Of a DNA stretch of 32,605 nucleotides, positions 16,066 to 25,249 are shown piece after piece (the first letter of the stretch is position 1; every line of letters starts with the position of its first letter). The stretch is from Alphaproteobacteria bacterium (GTDB lineage: Bacteria; Pseudomonadota; Alphaproteobacteria; Rhodobacterales; Rhodobacteraceae), in assembly GCA_009908405.1 (NCBI GenBank), contig JAAAPG010000110.1, positions 1-32,605 of the forward strand. The letters are read 5' to 3'. Below the pieces are notes generated by a model. It saw nothing but the letters and a program-made list of their open reading frames with translations. It had not been told where the DNA came from and made no database searches. The translations under genes were made by a program, and so were the position numbers.

Positions 16066-16951
16066 GGCGCTCTTCCAGCACATGGGTGTAAATTTCCGTG
16101 GTGCCGATATCGGCATGGCCCAGCAATGTCTGGATCGCGCGCAGATCGGCCCCGCCTTCCAGCAGATGCGTGGCAAAGGCGTGGCGCAGCACATGCGGGC
16201 TGACGCGCGCGGGGTCCAGCCCTGCCGTGATCGCCATCTCTTTCAGCGCCAGAAAGAACCCCACGCGGCTGAGGTGGCCGACCTTGCCGCGCGACGGAAA
16301 CAGCGCCTTGGGTTCGGGTCTGCGCGCGGCGCGCAGCGCGCTGGCCTGGCGGTCCCATTCGGCCAGCCACGCGACCAGGGCGTCGCGCGCGGGTTGTGAC
16401 AGCGGCACCATGCGGTCCTTGCCGCCCTTGCCGGTGACATGGATCATGCGCGGATCGCCCCGCACGGCGTTGACCGGCAGGCTGACCAATTCGGTCACGC
16501 GCAACCCGGTGGCGTATAGCAGTTCCAGCAGGCAGGTATTGCGCAGGCGGTCGGCTTCGGTCCGCCCGGTGCGGCGCGCAGCGTCCAGCAGCGCGGTCAC
16601 CTCGGATGGCGACAGGGTTTGCGGCAGCTTGGCCGCCTTGCCCGGCCCGGCGATGCGCGCGGCGGGGTCACTGTCGCGCCAGCCTTCGGCATAGGCAAAG
16701 CGGAACATCTGCCGGATCGACGCCAAGCGCCGCGCGCGGGTGGCGCGGGCCAACCCCTGCGCGTCGAGATCCATCAGGTAGTGTTCTATCCTGTCCTGCC
16801 CCAAGGATGCGAAATCCAGCCCCTTGCGGTCGCACCACCCTTGGAAATCACGCAGGTCGCGCCCATAGGCGGCCAAAGTGTTGCGCGCCGCGCCGGTTTC
16901 GGCGGCAGCGGCCTGCAAGAAGGTCGAGATCCAGCGCGCGCTGTCCGACAT
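16022..16951 (-). CDS. xerD: Tyrosine site-specific recombinase XerD
   Basis: A 309-aa tyrosine recombinase that, with XerC, resolves chromosome dimers at dif under FtsK. N-terminal SAM-like core-binding domain (residues ~1-90, with RNTLAAYGRDLRDFQGW). The catalytic domain has all active residues in order: Arg in TGLRVTEL, Lys in GKGGKDR, His-x-x-Arg in HVLRHAFATHLLE, His in LLGHADI and the nucleophile Tyr in EIYTHV. XerD rather than XerC is judged from overall sequence style and the Rhodobacterales context. The upstream gene's stop touches this start (TAGATG). No other integration genes or att-like sites are nearby, so this is the housekeeping recombinase. Confidence 0.93.
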   Translation of the reverse strand: MSDSARWISTFLQAAAAETGAARNTLAAYGRDLRDFQGWCDRKGLDFASLGQDRIEHYLMDLDAQGLARATRARRLASIRQMFRFAYAEGWRDSDPAARIAGPGKAAKLPQTLSPSEVTALLDAARRTGRTEADRLRNTCLLELLYATGLRVTELVSLPVNAVRGDPRMIHVTGKGGKDRMVPLSQPARDALVAWLAEWDRQASALRAARRPEPKALFPSRGKVGHLSRVGFFLALKEMAITAGLDPARVSPHVLRHAFATHLLEGGADLRAIQTLLGHADIGTTEIYTHVLEERLKALVLDHHPLSEP

Positions 16952-18523
16952 CTATCCGCGCCGGTCCAGCAGCAGCAGTTCCAGCGCGATCTGGCGCGCG
17001 TCCCGCTCCAGCCCCAGCGCCAGCAGCGCGGCCAGCCCGCGCTCTGTGGCCAGCGGATCGCCCTGTGTTGCATCCGCGATCGTGGCAAGGCTGTCCAGCA
17101 GCAGCCGACCCCGCTCGCCTTCCGCCAGCCACAGGCTTTGCGGCATTGGCAGGGTGTCATGACCAAACCCGGCCAGGATTGCGCCACCATAGCCAGACAC
17201 CGGCGTGTCGGGCAGGTCGGTGCCACTGGCCAAGGCCAATGCCAACCGGGCCGAGGCACTGGCCGGGGCGCGCTCTGCGGCAAGGTCCAGCCGTGTTTCG
17301 GCCAGCAACAGGATTTCCCATTGCATCCGCGCGCCGGGCCCGGTCAGATCGCGGTCGGCCAGCCTGTCGGCGAAAATGCGGGCGAAGGCGTTTTCCAGCT
17401 CCATCGCCTGGAACAAGGGCCACGCGGCGCGTAACGCACCGGCAACAGCGTTGTCGTCATCATCTTGCAAGGCGCTGTCCAGCCGTTGCACCGCGCGCAC
17501 CCGGTCCCACACCCCGCCAGAGGCCGCGGCGCGCCGTTGACTGTAAATGCCCATCAGTCGTTCCGGTTGCATGACCCCCATGCGCGTCAGCCGTTCGGCG
17601 GCGTCGATCTGGGCGCGCCAGCCGCTTGTGCCGCGCAGGTCGGCATGGGCGAAGGCCACCGGCAAGCTGCCGGTGCCAACCGGATCGCCCAGCGCTTCCA
17701 GCACGCGCCAGCCCATCGGGGTCAGATGCTGCGGCGGTGGCAGCGACAGTTCGACGTCTTCCTCTTCCAAAAAGCGGGTGAGCAAGGCGGCTTCGGCCCG
17801 GTCCAGCCCGCCAAGTGCGCGCGCCGCGCCCAAGGCGGCATGGGCGGTCTGCCATTCGCCGCGCCGGGCGAGGCAGAAAATGCGCGCGGCCTCGCCGCTC
17901 GCGCCGGCCAATTGTCCTTGCAGCCGCGCGCAGGCGCGGTCCTCTTCGCCCAGCAAAAGCGCGATATCGAAGGCCCGCGTGTTCAGCGCGGCGGTTTGCG
18001 CAGGCGCGGCGTCGATCAACTGGCTGGCCTGTTCCAGCGCGCCGATTTCGATCAGCTTGTCCAGCCGCGCCAGCAGCAAGCTGCCCGCCATGCCCGGATC
18101 GGCCAGATGCGGCGGCGCGAATTCCGCCGAAAGCACGCGCAGCATCAGCCGCTGTGCAGCCGGCACCATGTCCGGGTCCAGCGCGGCAATCGCTTCTGCC
18201 AAAAGCGGAACCGGGGTGTTTCCCCAAAGATCGCGCGGCAGACCGATGCGCGCGGCGGCAAACAGCCCGACGCTGTCGCGCGTCCTCTGTTCCAAAGGGC
18301 GCGCCACGATCGGCTCGGCACTGGCGCCGGGGTCGGGCAGGTCCCCCGGCGCCGTTGGCGACACCGGGGCAGGGGACGGCGCGCGCAACGGTGCGGACGG
18401 GCCCAAAGGCTGCGTCAACGCCTGTTCCAGCCAGTCGATGGCCGAGAGCGGCGTGCTTTGCTGGGCCGCACCCGCCACGGGTATGCAAAGCGCCAGGAAA
18501 ATGCCTGCCGCGCGCAGGATCAC
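16952..18523 (-). CDS. Secreted helical-repeat protein, unknown function (523 aa)
   Basis: Starts at GTG 18523 with GGAGG just upstream; the frame is open to 18760, but that part runs through the 44-aa ORF in another frame. Residues ~1-22 (VILRAAGIFLALCIPVAGAAQQ) are a signal peptide. Residues ~30-75 are Pro/Ala-rich, probably a flexible linker. The rest is almost all alpha-helical with Ala/Leu-rich amphipathic helices and short turns, like an alpha-solenoid of degenerate TPR/Sel1-type repeats (for example FAPPHLADPGMAGSLLLARL). I see no catalytic motif. It lies between the 44-aa membrane peptide (4-bp overlap) and xerD (stop directly against start), so the three share one mRNA. I recall similar genes next to xerD in Rhodobacterales. 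A periplasmic scaffold or envelope factor is possible. Confidence 0.8.
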   Translation of the reverse strand: MILRAAGIFLALCIPVAGAAQQSTPLSAIDWLEQALTQPLGPSAPLRAPSPAPVSPTAPGDLPDPGASAEPIVARPLEQRTRDSVGLFAAARIGLPRDLWGNTPVPLLAEAIAALDPDMVPAAQRLMLRVLSAEFAPPHLADPGMAGSLLLARLDKLIEIGALEQASQLIDAAPAQTAALNTRAFDIALLLGEEDRACARLQGQLAGASGEAARIFCLARRGEWQTAHAALGAARALGGLDRAEAALLTRFLEEEDVELSLPPPQHLTPMGWRVLEALGDPVGTGSLPVAFAHADLRGTSGWRAQIDAAERLTRMGVMQPERLMGIYSQRRAAASGGVWDRVRAVQRLDSALQDDDDNAVAGALRAAWPLFQAMELENAFARIFADRLADRDLTGPGARMQWEILLLAETRLDLAAERAPASASARLALALASGTDLPDTPVSGYGGAILAGFGHDTLPMPQSLWLAEGERGRLLLDSLATIADATQGDPLATERGLAALLALGLERDARQIALELLLLDRRG

Positions 18524-18654
18524 GCGGCCTCCAACTCTACGGGTTCGGACACCGGTGCGCGTTGCGGCGACATGTCCCCGATATAGGCATAGGCCACCAC
18601 GGCGATCGCCGCCAGCAGCACAAGGATAAGGACAAGTCGAAAAATATACTTCAT
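18520..18654 (-). CDS. 44-aa membrane-anchored peptide, unknown function
   Basis: An ORF read leftwards from ATG (18654-18652) to TGA (18520). The product is 44 residues: MKYIFR, a strongly hydrophobic helix (LVLILVLLAAIAVVAYAYIG, residues ~7-26), then an acidic periplasmic-looking tail (DMSPQRAPVSEPVELEAA). The topology predicts N-in, C-out. Its TGA overlaps the GTG start of the 523-aa gene (GTGA), a typical coupling overlap, which strongly supports translation. AACAGG precedes the ATG. First gene of the unit that leads to xerD. Confidence 0.7.
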   Translation of the reverse strand: MKYIFRLVLILVLLAAIAVVAYAYIGDMSPQRAPVSEPVELEAA

Positions 18655-18800
18655 GAACCTGTTCGTGCCTTCCGGTTGCCCCCTCATTGTCACGCGGCGC
18701 GTCTTGGGGGTTTTCCTTTCGTCCCGCGGGCAATATCACGATCCCGCAAGCGCAGGCCATGAAAACTTGGACCGGCGCAGATCACAAGGACGCATTCGGC

Positions 18801-19346
18801 ATGAAACTGCACAAGACCGTGGTTCTGGTCGGCATGATGGGCGCGGGCAAGACCGCGATCGGAAAGCATGTCGCGCAACTCCTGGGCGTGCCGTTCCGCG
18901 ATTCGGACGAGGCGATCGTCGCCGCCGCGCAAATGTCGATCCCGGAGATTTTCGCCCGCGACGGTGAGGCGTTCTTTCGCGCCCGAGAGGCAGAGGTGAT
19001 CGCCCGCCTGATGCGCAAATCTCCCGGTATATTGTCCGTGGGTGGCGGTGCGTTCCTGCGCGCCGAAACCCGCGCGCGCATCCACGAGCAGGGCGTGTCG
19101 GTCTGGTTGCGCGCCGATCTGGACCTGCTGTGGCAGCGCGTGCGCGCCAAGCCCACGCGGCCCTTGTTGCAGACCGACGATCCGCAGGGCACGCTCGCGC
19201 GCCTGCTGGCAGAGCGCACGCCCGATTACGCGCAGGCCGACCTGGTGGCCGATGCCGACCCGGCCTATTCCATCGCCAAGATGGCGCAAGCCGTGCTGGC
19301 GGAATTGGCCACGCGTCCCGATGTCCTGGAAGGATTCCAAGCATGA
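18801..19346 (+). CDS. aroK: Shikimate kinase AroK
   Basis: A 181-aa NMP-kinase-fold enzyme phosphorylating shikimate to shikimate-3-phosphate in aromatic amino acid synthesis. P-loop GMMGAGKTAIG at residues ~10-20; shikimate-binding FRDSDEAI; FFRAREAEVI; GGGAFLRAETR (the G-G-G substrate loop); LRADLDLLWQRV and KPTRPLLQ of the lid. I chose Met 18801 because the family normally begins only about 10 residues before the P-loop and AAGGA lies 10 bases upstream; in-frame Mets at 18759 and 18687 would give N-terminal extensions. ATGA overlap with aroB. Divergent from the xerD unit across ~145 bp. Confidence 0.93.
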   Translation: MKLHKTVVLVGMMGAGKTAIGKHVAQLLGVPFRDSDEAIVAAAQMSIPEIFARDGEAFFRAREAEVIARLMRKSPGILSVGGGAFLRAETRARIHEQGVSVWLRADLDLLWQRVRAKPTRPLLQTDDPQGTLARLLAERTPDYAQADLVADADPAYSIAKMAQAVLAELATRPDVLEGFQA

Positions 19347-20452
19347 GTGTTCAAACCGTCCATGTGCCCTTGGGCGACCGCGCCTATGACGTGGTCATCG
19401 GGCGCGGCCTGCTGGCGGATGCGCCGCGCTATCTTGCCCCGCATCTGCATCGCGACCGCGTGGCCATCCTGACGGAAACGCGCGTGGCGGGCCTGCACCT
19501 GGACCGCGTGCAAGCGGCCTTGGGTGCGATCGACAGCCCCGCGCTGGCGCTGGACCCGGGCGAGGGCACGAAAAGCTGGGCGGGGCTGTCGCAATCGGTC
19601 GAATGGCTGCTGGACGCCAAGGTCGAGCGCCGCGACCTGGTCATGGCGCTTGGCGGCGGCGTCATCGGCGACCTTGGCGGGTTCGCCGCTGCCGTGCTGC
19701 GGCGTGGCGTGCGCTTCGTGCAGGTGCCGACCTCGCTTCTGGCGCAGGTGGACAGTTCCGTGGGTGGCAAAACGGGGATCAACACGCGTCACGGCAAGAA
19801 CCTTGTGGGCGCGTTTCACCAGCCCAGCCTTGTGCTGGCCGATATCGACCTGCTGGACACGCTGCCCGCGCGCGACTTCCTGGCGGGCTATGGCGAGGTG
19901 GTGAAATACGGGCTGCTGGGGGACGCCGCGTTTTTCGACTGGCTGGAAGTGAACGGCCCCGCCTTGGCGGCTGGCGACCCCGATCTGCGCCAATATGCCG
20001 TGCACCGCTCGGTGCAGATGAAGGCCGAGATCGTCGTGCGGGATGAAACCGAACAGGGCGACCGCGCGCTGTTGAACCTTGGCCATACCTTCTGCCACGC
20101 GTTGGAAGCGGCGACCGGCTATTCCGACCGCCTGCTGCACGGCGAGGGCGTGGCGATTGGCTGCGCGCTGGCGTTCGAGCTGTCCGCGCGCATGGGCCTG
20201 TGCCCGCAGGAAACCCCCGGCCGCGTGCGCGCGCATCTGCGCGCCATGGGCATGGCGACGGACCTGGCCGATATTCCGGGCGACTTGCCCGACGCGGACG
20301 GGCTGATCGTGCTGATGGGGCAGGACAAGAAAGTGCAGGACGGCCGCCTGCGCTTCATCCTTGCGCGCGACATTGGCGCGGCCTTTGTCTGCGACGATGT
20401 GCCGGGCGACGTGTTGCGGGCGGTGCTGCAAGACGCGTTGGCAGGGCGCTGA
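19343..20452 (+). CDS. aroB: 3-dehydroquinate synthase AroB
   Basis: A 369-aa NAD- and metal-dependent enzyme converting DAHP to 3-dehydroquinate, step two of the shikimate pathway. Seen: DPGEGTKSW (NAD region), LGGGVIGDLGGFAAAVLRRGV, QVPTSLLAQVDSSVGGKTGIN, GKNLVGAFHQP, GYGEVVKYGLL, LNLGHTFCHALE and HGEGVAIG (the metal-binding Glu/His/His set). The start overlaps the aroK stop by ATGA; the frame's opening at 19130 is shadow. Normal length. Confidence 0.97.
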   Translation: MSVQTVHVPLGDRAYDVVIGRGLLADAPRYLAPHLHRDRVAILTETRVAGLHLDRVQAALGAIDSPALALDPGEGTKSWAGLSQSVEWLLDAKVERRDLVMALGGGVIGDLGGFAAAVLRRGVRFVQVPTSLLAQVDSSVGGKTGINTRHGKNLVGAFHQPSLVLADIDLLDTLPARDFLAGYGEVVKYGLLGDAAFFDWLEVNGPALAAGDPDLRQYAVHRSVQMKAEIVVRDETEQGDRALLNLGHTFCHALEAATGYSDRLLHGEGVAIGCALAFELSARMGLCPQETPGRVRAHLRAMGMATDLADIPGDLPDADGLIVLMGQDKKVQDGRLRFILARDIGAAFVCDDVPGDVLRAVLQDALAGR

Positions 20453-20472
20453 GGCTGGTCAAACGCGGGACG

Positions 20473-20504
20473 GGCCTTACCTCTGGGAAAACCAAGGAAA
20501 GGCC
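20473..20504 (+). promoter_or_regulatory. Hairpin covering the ribosome site of the DUF3833 gene
   Basis: GGCCTT (20473-20478) can pair with AAGGCC (20499-20504). The 3' arm contains the Shine-Dalgarno AAAGG that ends seven bases before the ATG at 20510, so pairing would hide it. The loop is about 20 bases and the stem only 6 bp, so the effect may be small. Confidence 0.25.
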
Positions 20505-20509
20505 GCCCC

Positions 20510-21034
20510 ATGCTGATGACCCGCCGCGCGCTTCTTGTCGGACCCTGTGCGCTTGCCGCCTGCTCACGGTTGCCCGCCAGTCCGGATGGGCCGCGCCTGC
20601 CCATCACCTTGGAGCAGGCTTTCGCCGGGCGCGCGGTGGGGGCGGGCGTGTTCAAGGTGGACCTGACCGGGTCGGAGCGGCGTTTCCGCGCGCGGCTGAA
20701 CGGACGGCTGGACGGCGACCGGCTGACCGTGGTGGAAGATTTCATCTATGACGATGGCGAGGAAAATCGCCTGACATGGGTGTTCGACCGCGCGGGGCCG
20801 GGCCGCTGGACCGGGCGGCGCGAAGACACCGTCGGCGTGGCCGAGGTGGTGGAAACCGGCACCGAGATTCGCCTGTCCTACACCGCCGATTTCATGTCCG
20901 AAGGCGAGGTGACGCGGCTGGGCTTCGAAGACGTGATCTATTTCGGCGAACAAGGCCGTGTCATCAACGACGCCGTTGTCACCCGCTGGGGCCTGCCCGT
21001 GGCGCGCGTGCGGTTCGAAATGGAAAAACTCTGA
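20510..21034 (+). CDS. DUF3833 family lipoprotein
   Basis: A 174-aa protein. The N-terminus (MLMTRRALLVGPCALAACSRLP) has a short charged part, a hydrophobic stretch and a lipobox-like L-A-A-C, so the mature protein probably starts at lipidated Cys18. The rest is beta-rich with repeated short strands (VGAGVFKVDLTG, FRARLNGRLDGDRLTVVEDFIYDDGE, RLTWVFDRAGPGRWTGRRED, WGLPVARVRFEMEKL), as in DUF3833, thought to be lipocalin-like. Function unknown. The ribosome site AAAGG lies in the 3' arm of a possible GGCCTT/AAGGCC hairpin. An alternative start is Met 20516. Confidence 0.82.
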   Translation: MLMTRRALLVGPCALAACSRLPASPDGPRLPITLEQAFAGRAVGAGVFKVDLTGSERRFRARLNGRLDGDRLTVVEDFIYDDGEENRLTWVFDRAGPGRWTGRREDTVGVAEVVETGTEIRLSYTADFMSEGEVTRLGFEDVIYFGEQGRVINDAVVTRWGLPVARVRFEMEKL

Positions 21035-21074
21035 TCCGTTGCGTCGCGTTCTGTGAACCTACCCGCTTGGAATA

Positions 21075-21117
21075 ATGCATCTTTGTGCATACACTGTCGC
21101 TTCGATATTCCGTCGAA
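21075..21117 (+). promoter_or_regulatory. Two short inverted repeats upstream of the 88-aa gene
   Basis: ATGCA (21075-21079) with TGCAT (21086-21090), and TTCGA (21101-21105) with TCGAA (21113-21117), lie in a locally AT-richer stretch. The second ends 9 bp before the TTG start and touches the ribosome site. They may be operator half-sites or chance; each arm is only 5 bp. Confidence 0.25.
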
Positions 21118-21126
21118 GGAGCAGGC

Positions 21127-21393
21127 TTGAAACACGAGACACCCAAACGCCGCGACCCGTTCGAGATGTTGGACGAGGCTTTGCAGACTGGCTGGAACAG
21201 GTTGGACACGATCCCGCTGAAAGGCGAGGGTGAGTTTCTGGTTCTGACGGTGTCCGGGCTTGTCAGGATGGCGCGCAACAGAAAGGCGTTTCGCAAGCCG
21301 CGCAAGGCTGATTCCTACGGGCCAGAGCGCACGACGGTGAATTCCGTCAATACAGGCAATTACCTTGGGGCAATAGCGTGGCGTTGGCCATGA
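21127..21393 (+). CDS. 88-aa protein, unknown function, TTG start
   Basis: The best start is TTG at 21127 because GAAGGAG sits five bases upstream; an ATG at 21085 lacks a ribosome site. The protein opens KHETPKRRDPFEMLDEALQTG, then has a W-x-x-L-D-T-I-P-L-K-G-E-G-E-F-L-V-L-T-V-S-G segment and ends YLGAIAWRWP. The pattern 'PL-x-G-x-G-x-V-L-T-x-x-G' with a terminal W resembles small DUF551-like proteins common in phages and accessory regions. The middle is basic (RMARNRKAFRKPRK). It stands alone, convergent with the cupin gene 13 bp away. Function not known; possibly acquired. Confidence 0.55.
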   Translation: MKHETPKRRDPFEMLDEALQTGWNRLDTIPLKGEGEFLVLTVSGLVRMARNRKAFRKPRKADSYGPERTTVNSVNTGNYLGAIAWRWP

Positions 21394-21406
21394 TGCGCCG
21401 CTCCTT

Positions 21407-21742
21407 TTACCGGATAAGCGCGTATCGGTCCGCTTCCTCGAATACGTCGATCACCCGTGTTCCGGCGGCAATCCGGGCGCTGTGCAGCACGCCCGCGGGA
21501 ATGCTGTAGCTGTCGCCGGGGCGGCGAGTGGCCGTTTCACCCCCGATGGTCAGCTCGATCTCGCCCGCGATGACCGTGCCCCATTGCGCGCCATGGGCAT
21601 GGGCCGGCAGGTCCATGTCCTGAAAGAAGGTGAAGAACACCACCAACCCCTCGGGCGACTGCACGGCACGGGCCTGCACCACGTCGGTCGGGAAAGGAAT
21701 TTCCAAACCCGGCAGCGCGTCGATGAATCCGGGGAATGACAC
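21407..21742 (-). CDS. Small cupin-domain protein
   Basis: A 111-aa single-domain cupin. Motif 1 is seen as HAHGAQWGTVIAGEIEL (residues ~48-64, metal-binding His/His and Glu in G-E-I-E), and motif 2 as PGDSYSIPAGVLHSARI (His near residue 90). The start is GTG (21742). It lies 3 bp after the DUF427 stop on the same strand, so they are probably one operon. Small cupins are usually metal-dependent isomerases, dioxygenases or sensors; no substrate can be named. Confidence 0.85.
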   Translation of the reverse strand: MSFPGFIDALPGLEIPFPTDVVQARAVQSPEGLVVFFTFFQDMDLPAHAHGAQWGTVIAGEIELTIGGETATRRPGDSYSIPAGVLHSARIAAGTRVIDVFEEADRYALIR

Positions 21743-21745
21743 CGT

Positions 21746-22090
21746 TCAGACCCGTTCGACCGTGACCTTGCTGGCGTCAAAGGCAAGGTAATCTTTCAAC
21801 TGTGCGGCGCCCTCGGTCGGCGCGTCAATGAAATACCCGGCATTCTCGATCATCCCCTCGGGGCTGGACACATGGAAATACGCCCCCGTTCCCCGGTCGT
21901 CGCATTCCAACTTGCGCGGCGACGGGTCGATCACCGCTTTCGCGATATCCTCGCGCGGGAAATAGATCACGAAGGGCCAGTCGCGTTGCAAGAGTTCGAG
22001 CGCACGCGTGCTTTCGCCGATGACAGAGCCACCCGCGCGAACCACCCAAGTCCCCTCGGCCGGATAAATCTTGAGATTGCTCATTGGCAT
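21746..22090 (-). CDS. DUF427 domain protein
   Basis: A 114-aa protein with the DUF427 features: KIYPAEGTWVVRAGGSVIGESTRALELLQ at the N-terminus, VIYFPREDIAKAVI in the middle (Y-F-P-x-x-D) and a KLECDDRGTGAYFHV block (the K-x-x-x-x-x-x-G-x-A-x-Y-x-x-V core), then GYFIDAPTE. Start Met 22090 has GAAGGA nine bases upstream; Met 22084 is also possible. Biochemical role unknown in most organisms. Neighbours: a cupin 3 bp downstream and an M24 peptidase upstream on the same strand. Confidence 0.88.
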   Translation of the reverse strand: MPMSNLKIYPAEGTWVVRAGGSVIGESTRALELLQRDWPFVIYFPREDIAKAVIDPSPRKLECDDRGTGAYFHVSSPEGMIENAGYFIDAPTEGAAQLKDYLAFDASKVTVERV

Positions 22091-22146
22091 GTCGCGGTTT
22101 CCTTCATCCAGTGGCGCCCATCGGGCGCTGTATGCGTTTTGGGCTG

Positions 22147-23964
22147 TTATGCCCCAAGGGGGGCGCAAGCTTCGTTCAGCCAGTCACGGGTCGCGGTCGA
22201 AACCAGTGGCGACAAGGACATGCGAACACGGTTGTGATAGGAGTTCAACCAGTCACGCTCCCCCGCGCTCAGTTCGTCTTGGACTATAAGCCTGCGGTCG
22301 ACAGGAGCAAGCGTCAAGGTGTCAAAGCCCAGCCAGTCGCGCCGGTCGGCACCTTCGGCGGGTTCAAGGTGCCGCACAGCGACAAGGTTTTCAAGCCGTA
22401 TGCCGAACGCGCCCTCGCGGTAATAGCCCGGCTCGTTCGACAGGATCATGCCTTCGGCCAGCGGCACCTGGCTGATGCGCGACAACCGTTGCGGCCCTTC
22501 ATGCACCGACAGGTAGGCCCCCACGCCATGCCCGGTGCCGTGGTCATAATCCAAACCCGCCAGCCACAAAGGGTAGCGTGCCAAGGCATCCAGATGCCCG
22601 CCCGCCACGCCGCGCGGAAACCGGGCGCGCGACAGGGCGATCATGCCTTGCAGCACGTGGGTAAAACACTGCGCTTCCCGCGCGCCCACCGGGCCGATGG
22701 CGATGGTGCGGGTAATGTCGGTCGTGCCGTCCAGATACTGCCCGCCGCTATCGACCAGCATCAGATCACCGGGCAACAGGCGGCGGTTGCTGTCCTCTGT
22801 CACGCGGTAATGCACGATGGCCCCGTTCGGGCCGGACCCGGCGATGGTGTCGAAGCTGATATCGCGCAAGGCGCCGGTCGCGGCGCGGCAGCTTTCCAGA
22901 TGGCGGACGATGTGGATTTCGGTCAGCACATGCGCGGGATCGTCCAGCAGCTTTTGCGCCTGCCCGTCCAGCCAGCACAGGAATTCCGCCATCGCGGCCC
23001 CGTCGCGCAGATGCGCGGCGCGCGCGCCGTCCAGCTCGGCGGCGGTCTTGCGCGCCTTGGGGGCCAGGCAGGGGTCTTGCATGGCGGCACTCGCAACGCC
23101 CGCCTCGCCCAGGATATCGCACACCGCGACCGGCACGCTCGCGCGGTCCACCCGCACCGGCCCGGACAGGCTGCGCAAAGCAGGCTCGAACGCCGCAAGC
23201 GGGCGAAGGGTCACGCCCTCTTCCAGCGCGACATGCTCGAACTTGGCGGCATCCGCGAACAGGTCCACGCGCGCGTCATCATGCAGGACAGCCAGCGCCT
23301 GCACCACCGGCACGCGCGGCAGGTCGGACCCGCGCAGGTTCAGCAGCCAGCAAATGCTGTCGGGCTGGGTCAGGATCGTGGCCCTTTGCCCGTTCTGCAC
23401 CAAGGATTGCGCCGCATCGCGCCGCTTGACGGCGGTTTCGACACCGGCCAGGCTTTCGGGATAGGCCATGACCTCGCCCATCGGCGGGGCCGGGCGGTCG
23501 GTCCAGATCGGGTCGATCATGTTGGCCGCGCGCACCAGGCTCACGCCGCTGCCCAACAATCCGCGTTCCAGTGTCTCTATCTCGTCCGGTGTGTGCAACC
23601 ACGGGTCGAAGGTGATGACGGCGCCGTTGGGGCAGGCGTCGCGCAGCCAGTCGGCGGGCCGTGTTTCGGGCCAGGGCACGATCGTGAACACCTCGGCGCA
23701 TTGCGCGCGCGCCTGCACGCGGTAGCGCCCATCGACGAACAGCCCCGCGCGGTCCGGCAGCACGATGCAGAACCCGGCCGACCCGGAAAACCCGGTCAGC
23801 CAGGCCAGCCGCGCGTCACAATCCGCGACGTATTCCCCCTGGTGCAGGTCCGCGCGGGGCACGATCACTCCGTCCAGGCCCTTGGCGGACAGCGCCGCGC
23901 GCAAGGCGGACAGGCGTGGCGGCCCGTCCTGCGGGCGCGAGGGTGACGTAAAATCCTGAAACAT
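22147..23964 (-). CDS. M24B Xaa-Pro aminopeptidase
   Basis: A 605-aa cytosolic dimetal peptidase removing N-terminal residues before proline. It is the long, three-domain type: two creatinase-like N-terminal domains (DGVIVPRADLHQGEYVA; LTGFSGSAG; LFVDGRYRVQA, residues ~35-90), then a pita-bread catalytic domain from ~300. Metal ligands are visible in order: Asp in LMLVDSGGQY, Asp in GTTDITRT, His in GTGHGVGAYLSVHEGP, Glu in SNEPGYY and Glu in GIRLENLV. The C-terminal extension ending WLNEACAPLG is typical. Start Met 23964 is preceded by AGGA; the frame's 23985 Met is less likely. Confidence 0.94.
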   Translation of the reverse strand: MFQDFTSPSRPQDGPPRLSALRAALSAKGLDGVIVPRADLHQGEYVADCDARLAWLTGFSGSAGFCIVLPDRAGLFVDGRYRVQARAQCAEVFTIVPWPETRPADWLRDACPNGAVITFDPWLHTPDEIETLERGLLGSGVSLVRAANMIDPIWTDRPAPPMGEVMAYPESLAGVETAVKRRDAAQSLVQNGQRATILTQPDSICWLLNLRGSDLPRVPVVQALAVLHDDARVDLFADAAKFEHVALEEGVTLRPLAAFEPALRSLSGPVRVDRASVPVAVCDILGEAGVASAAMQDPCLAPKARKTAAELDGARAAHLRDGAAMAEFLCWLDGQAQKLLDDPAHVLTEIHIVRHLESCRAATGALRDISFDTIAGSGPNGAIVHYRVTEDSNRRLLPGDLMLVDSGGQYLDGTTDITRTIAIGPVGAREAQCFTHVLQGMIALSRARFPRGVAGGHLDALARYPLWLAGLDYDHGTGHGVGAYLSVHEGPQRLSRISQVPLAEGMILSNEPGYYREGAFGIRLENLVAVRHLEPAEGADRRDWLGFDTLTLAPVDRRLIVQDELSAGERDWLNSYHNRVRMSLSPLVSTATRDWLNEACAPLGA

Positions 23965-24038
23965 CGGGCCGGTCCTGCGCAGCAATCTTGCGGTTGATTG
24001 GTAGACAGGCCGCGCGCGCCGGTCAATGCCGCGCCGCC

Positions 24039-24071
24039 AAAAGAAAACCCTCCGCGTCGGGACGCGAAGGG
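24039..24071 (-). terminator. Rho-independent terminator of ilvC
   Basis: Read on the minus strand, an 11-bp stem (24071-24061 with 24058-24048, one T-G wobble) closes on a very tight loop and is followed by TTTTCTTTT (24047-24039). It begins 26 bp after the ilvC stop. The strongest intrinsic terminator in the window. Confidence 0.85.
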
Positions 24072-24096
24072 CAGGGTCCGCAAACGCTGGGGGCGG

Positions 24097-25243
<1,147 letters not shown>

Positions 25244-25249
25244 ATACCC

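Noticed and set aside
16022-16951. Tyrosine recombinase as sign of an integrated element
   Set aside because: Length, motifs and neighbours fit housekeeping XerD; no tRNA, direct repeats or phage/ICE genes are nearby.
17465-18762. Several long plus-strand frames opposite the 523-aa gene
   Set aside because: They considerably overlap each other in different frames and look like GC-driven shadows. The minus frame has a signal peptide, ribosome site and coupling overlaps on both sides.
19343-20452. Possible aroK-aroB fusion
   Set aside because: The two frames differ and overlap only by ATGA; separate proteins, as in relatives.
22084-23946. 620-codon plus-strand frame opposite the M24 peptidase
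   Set aside because: The minus-strand peptidase has all five metal ligands; the plus frame is a shadow without domains.
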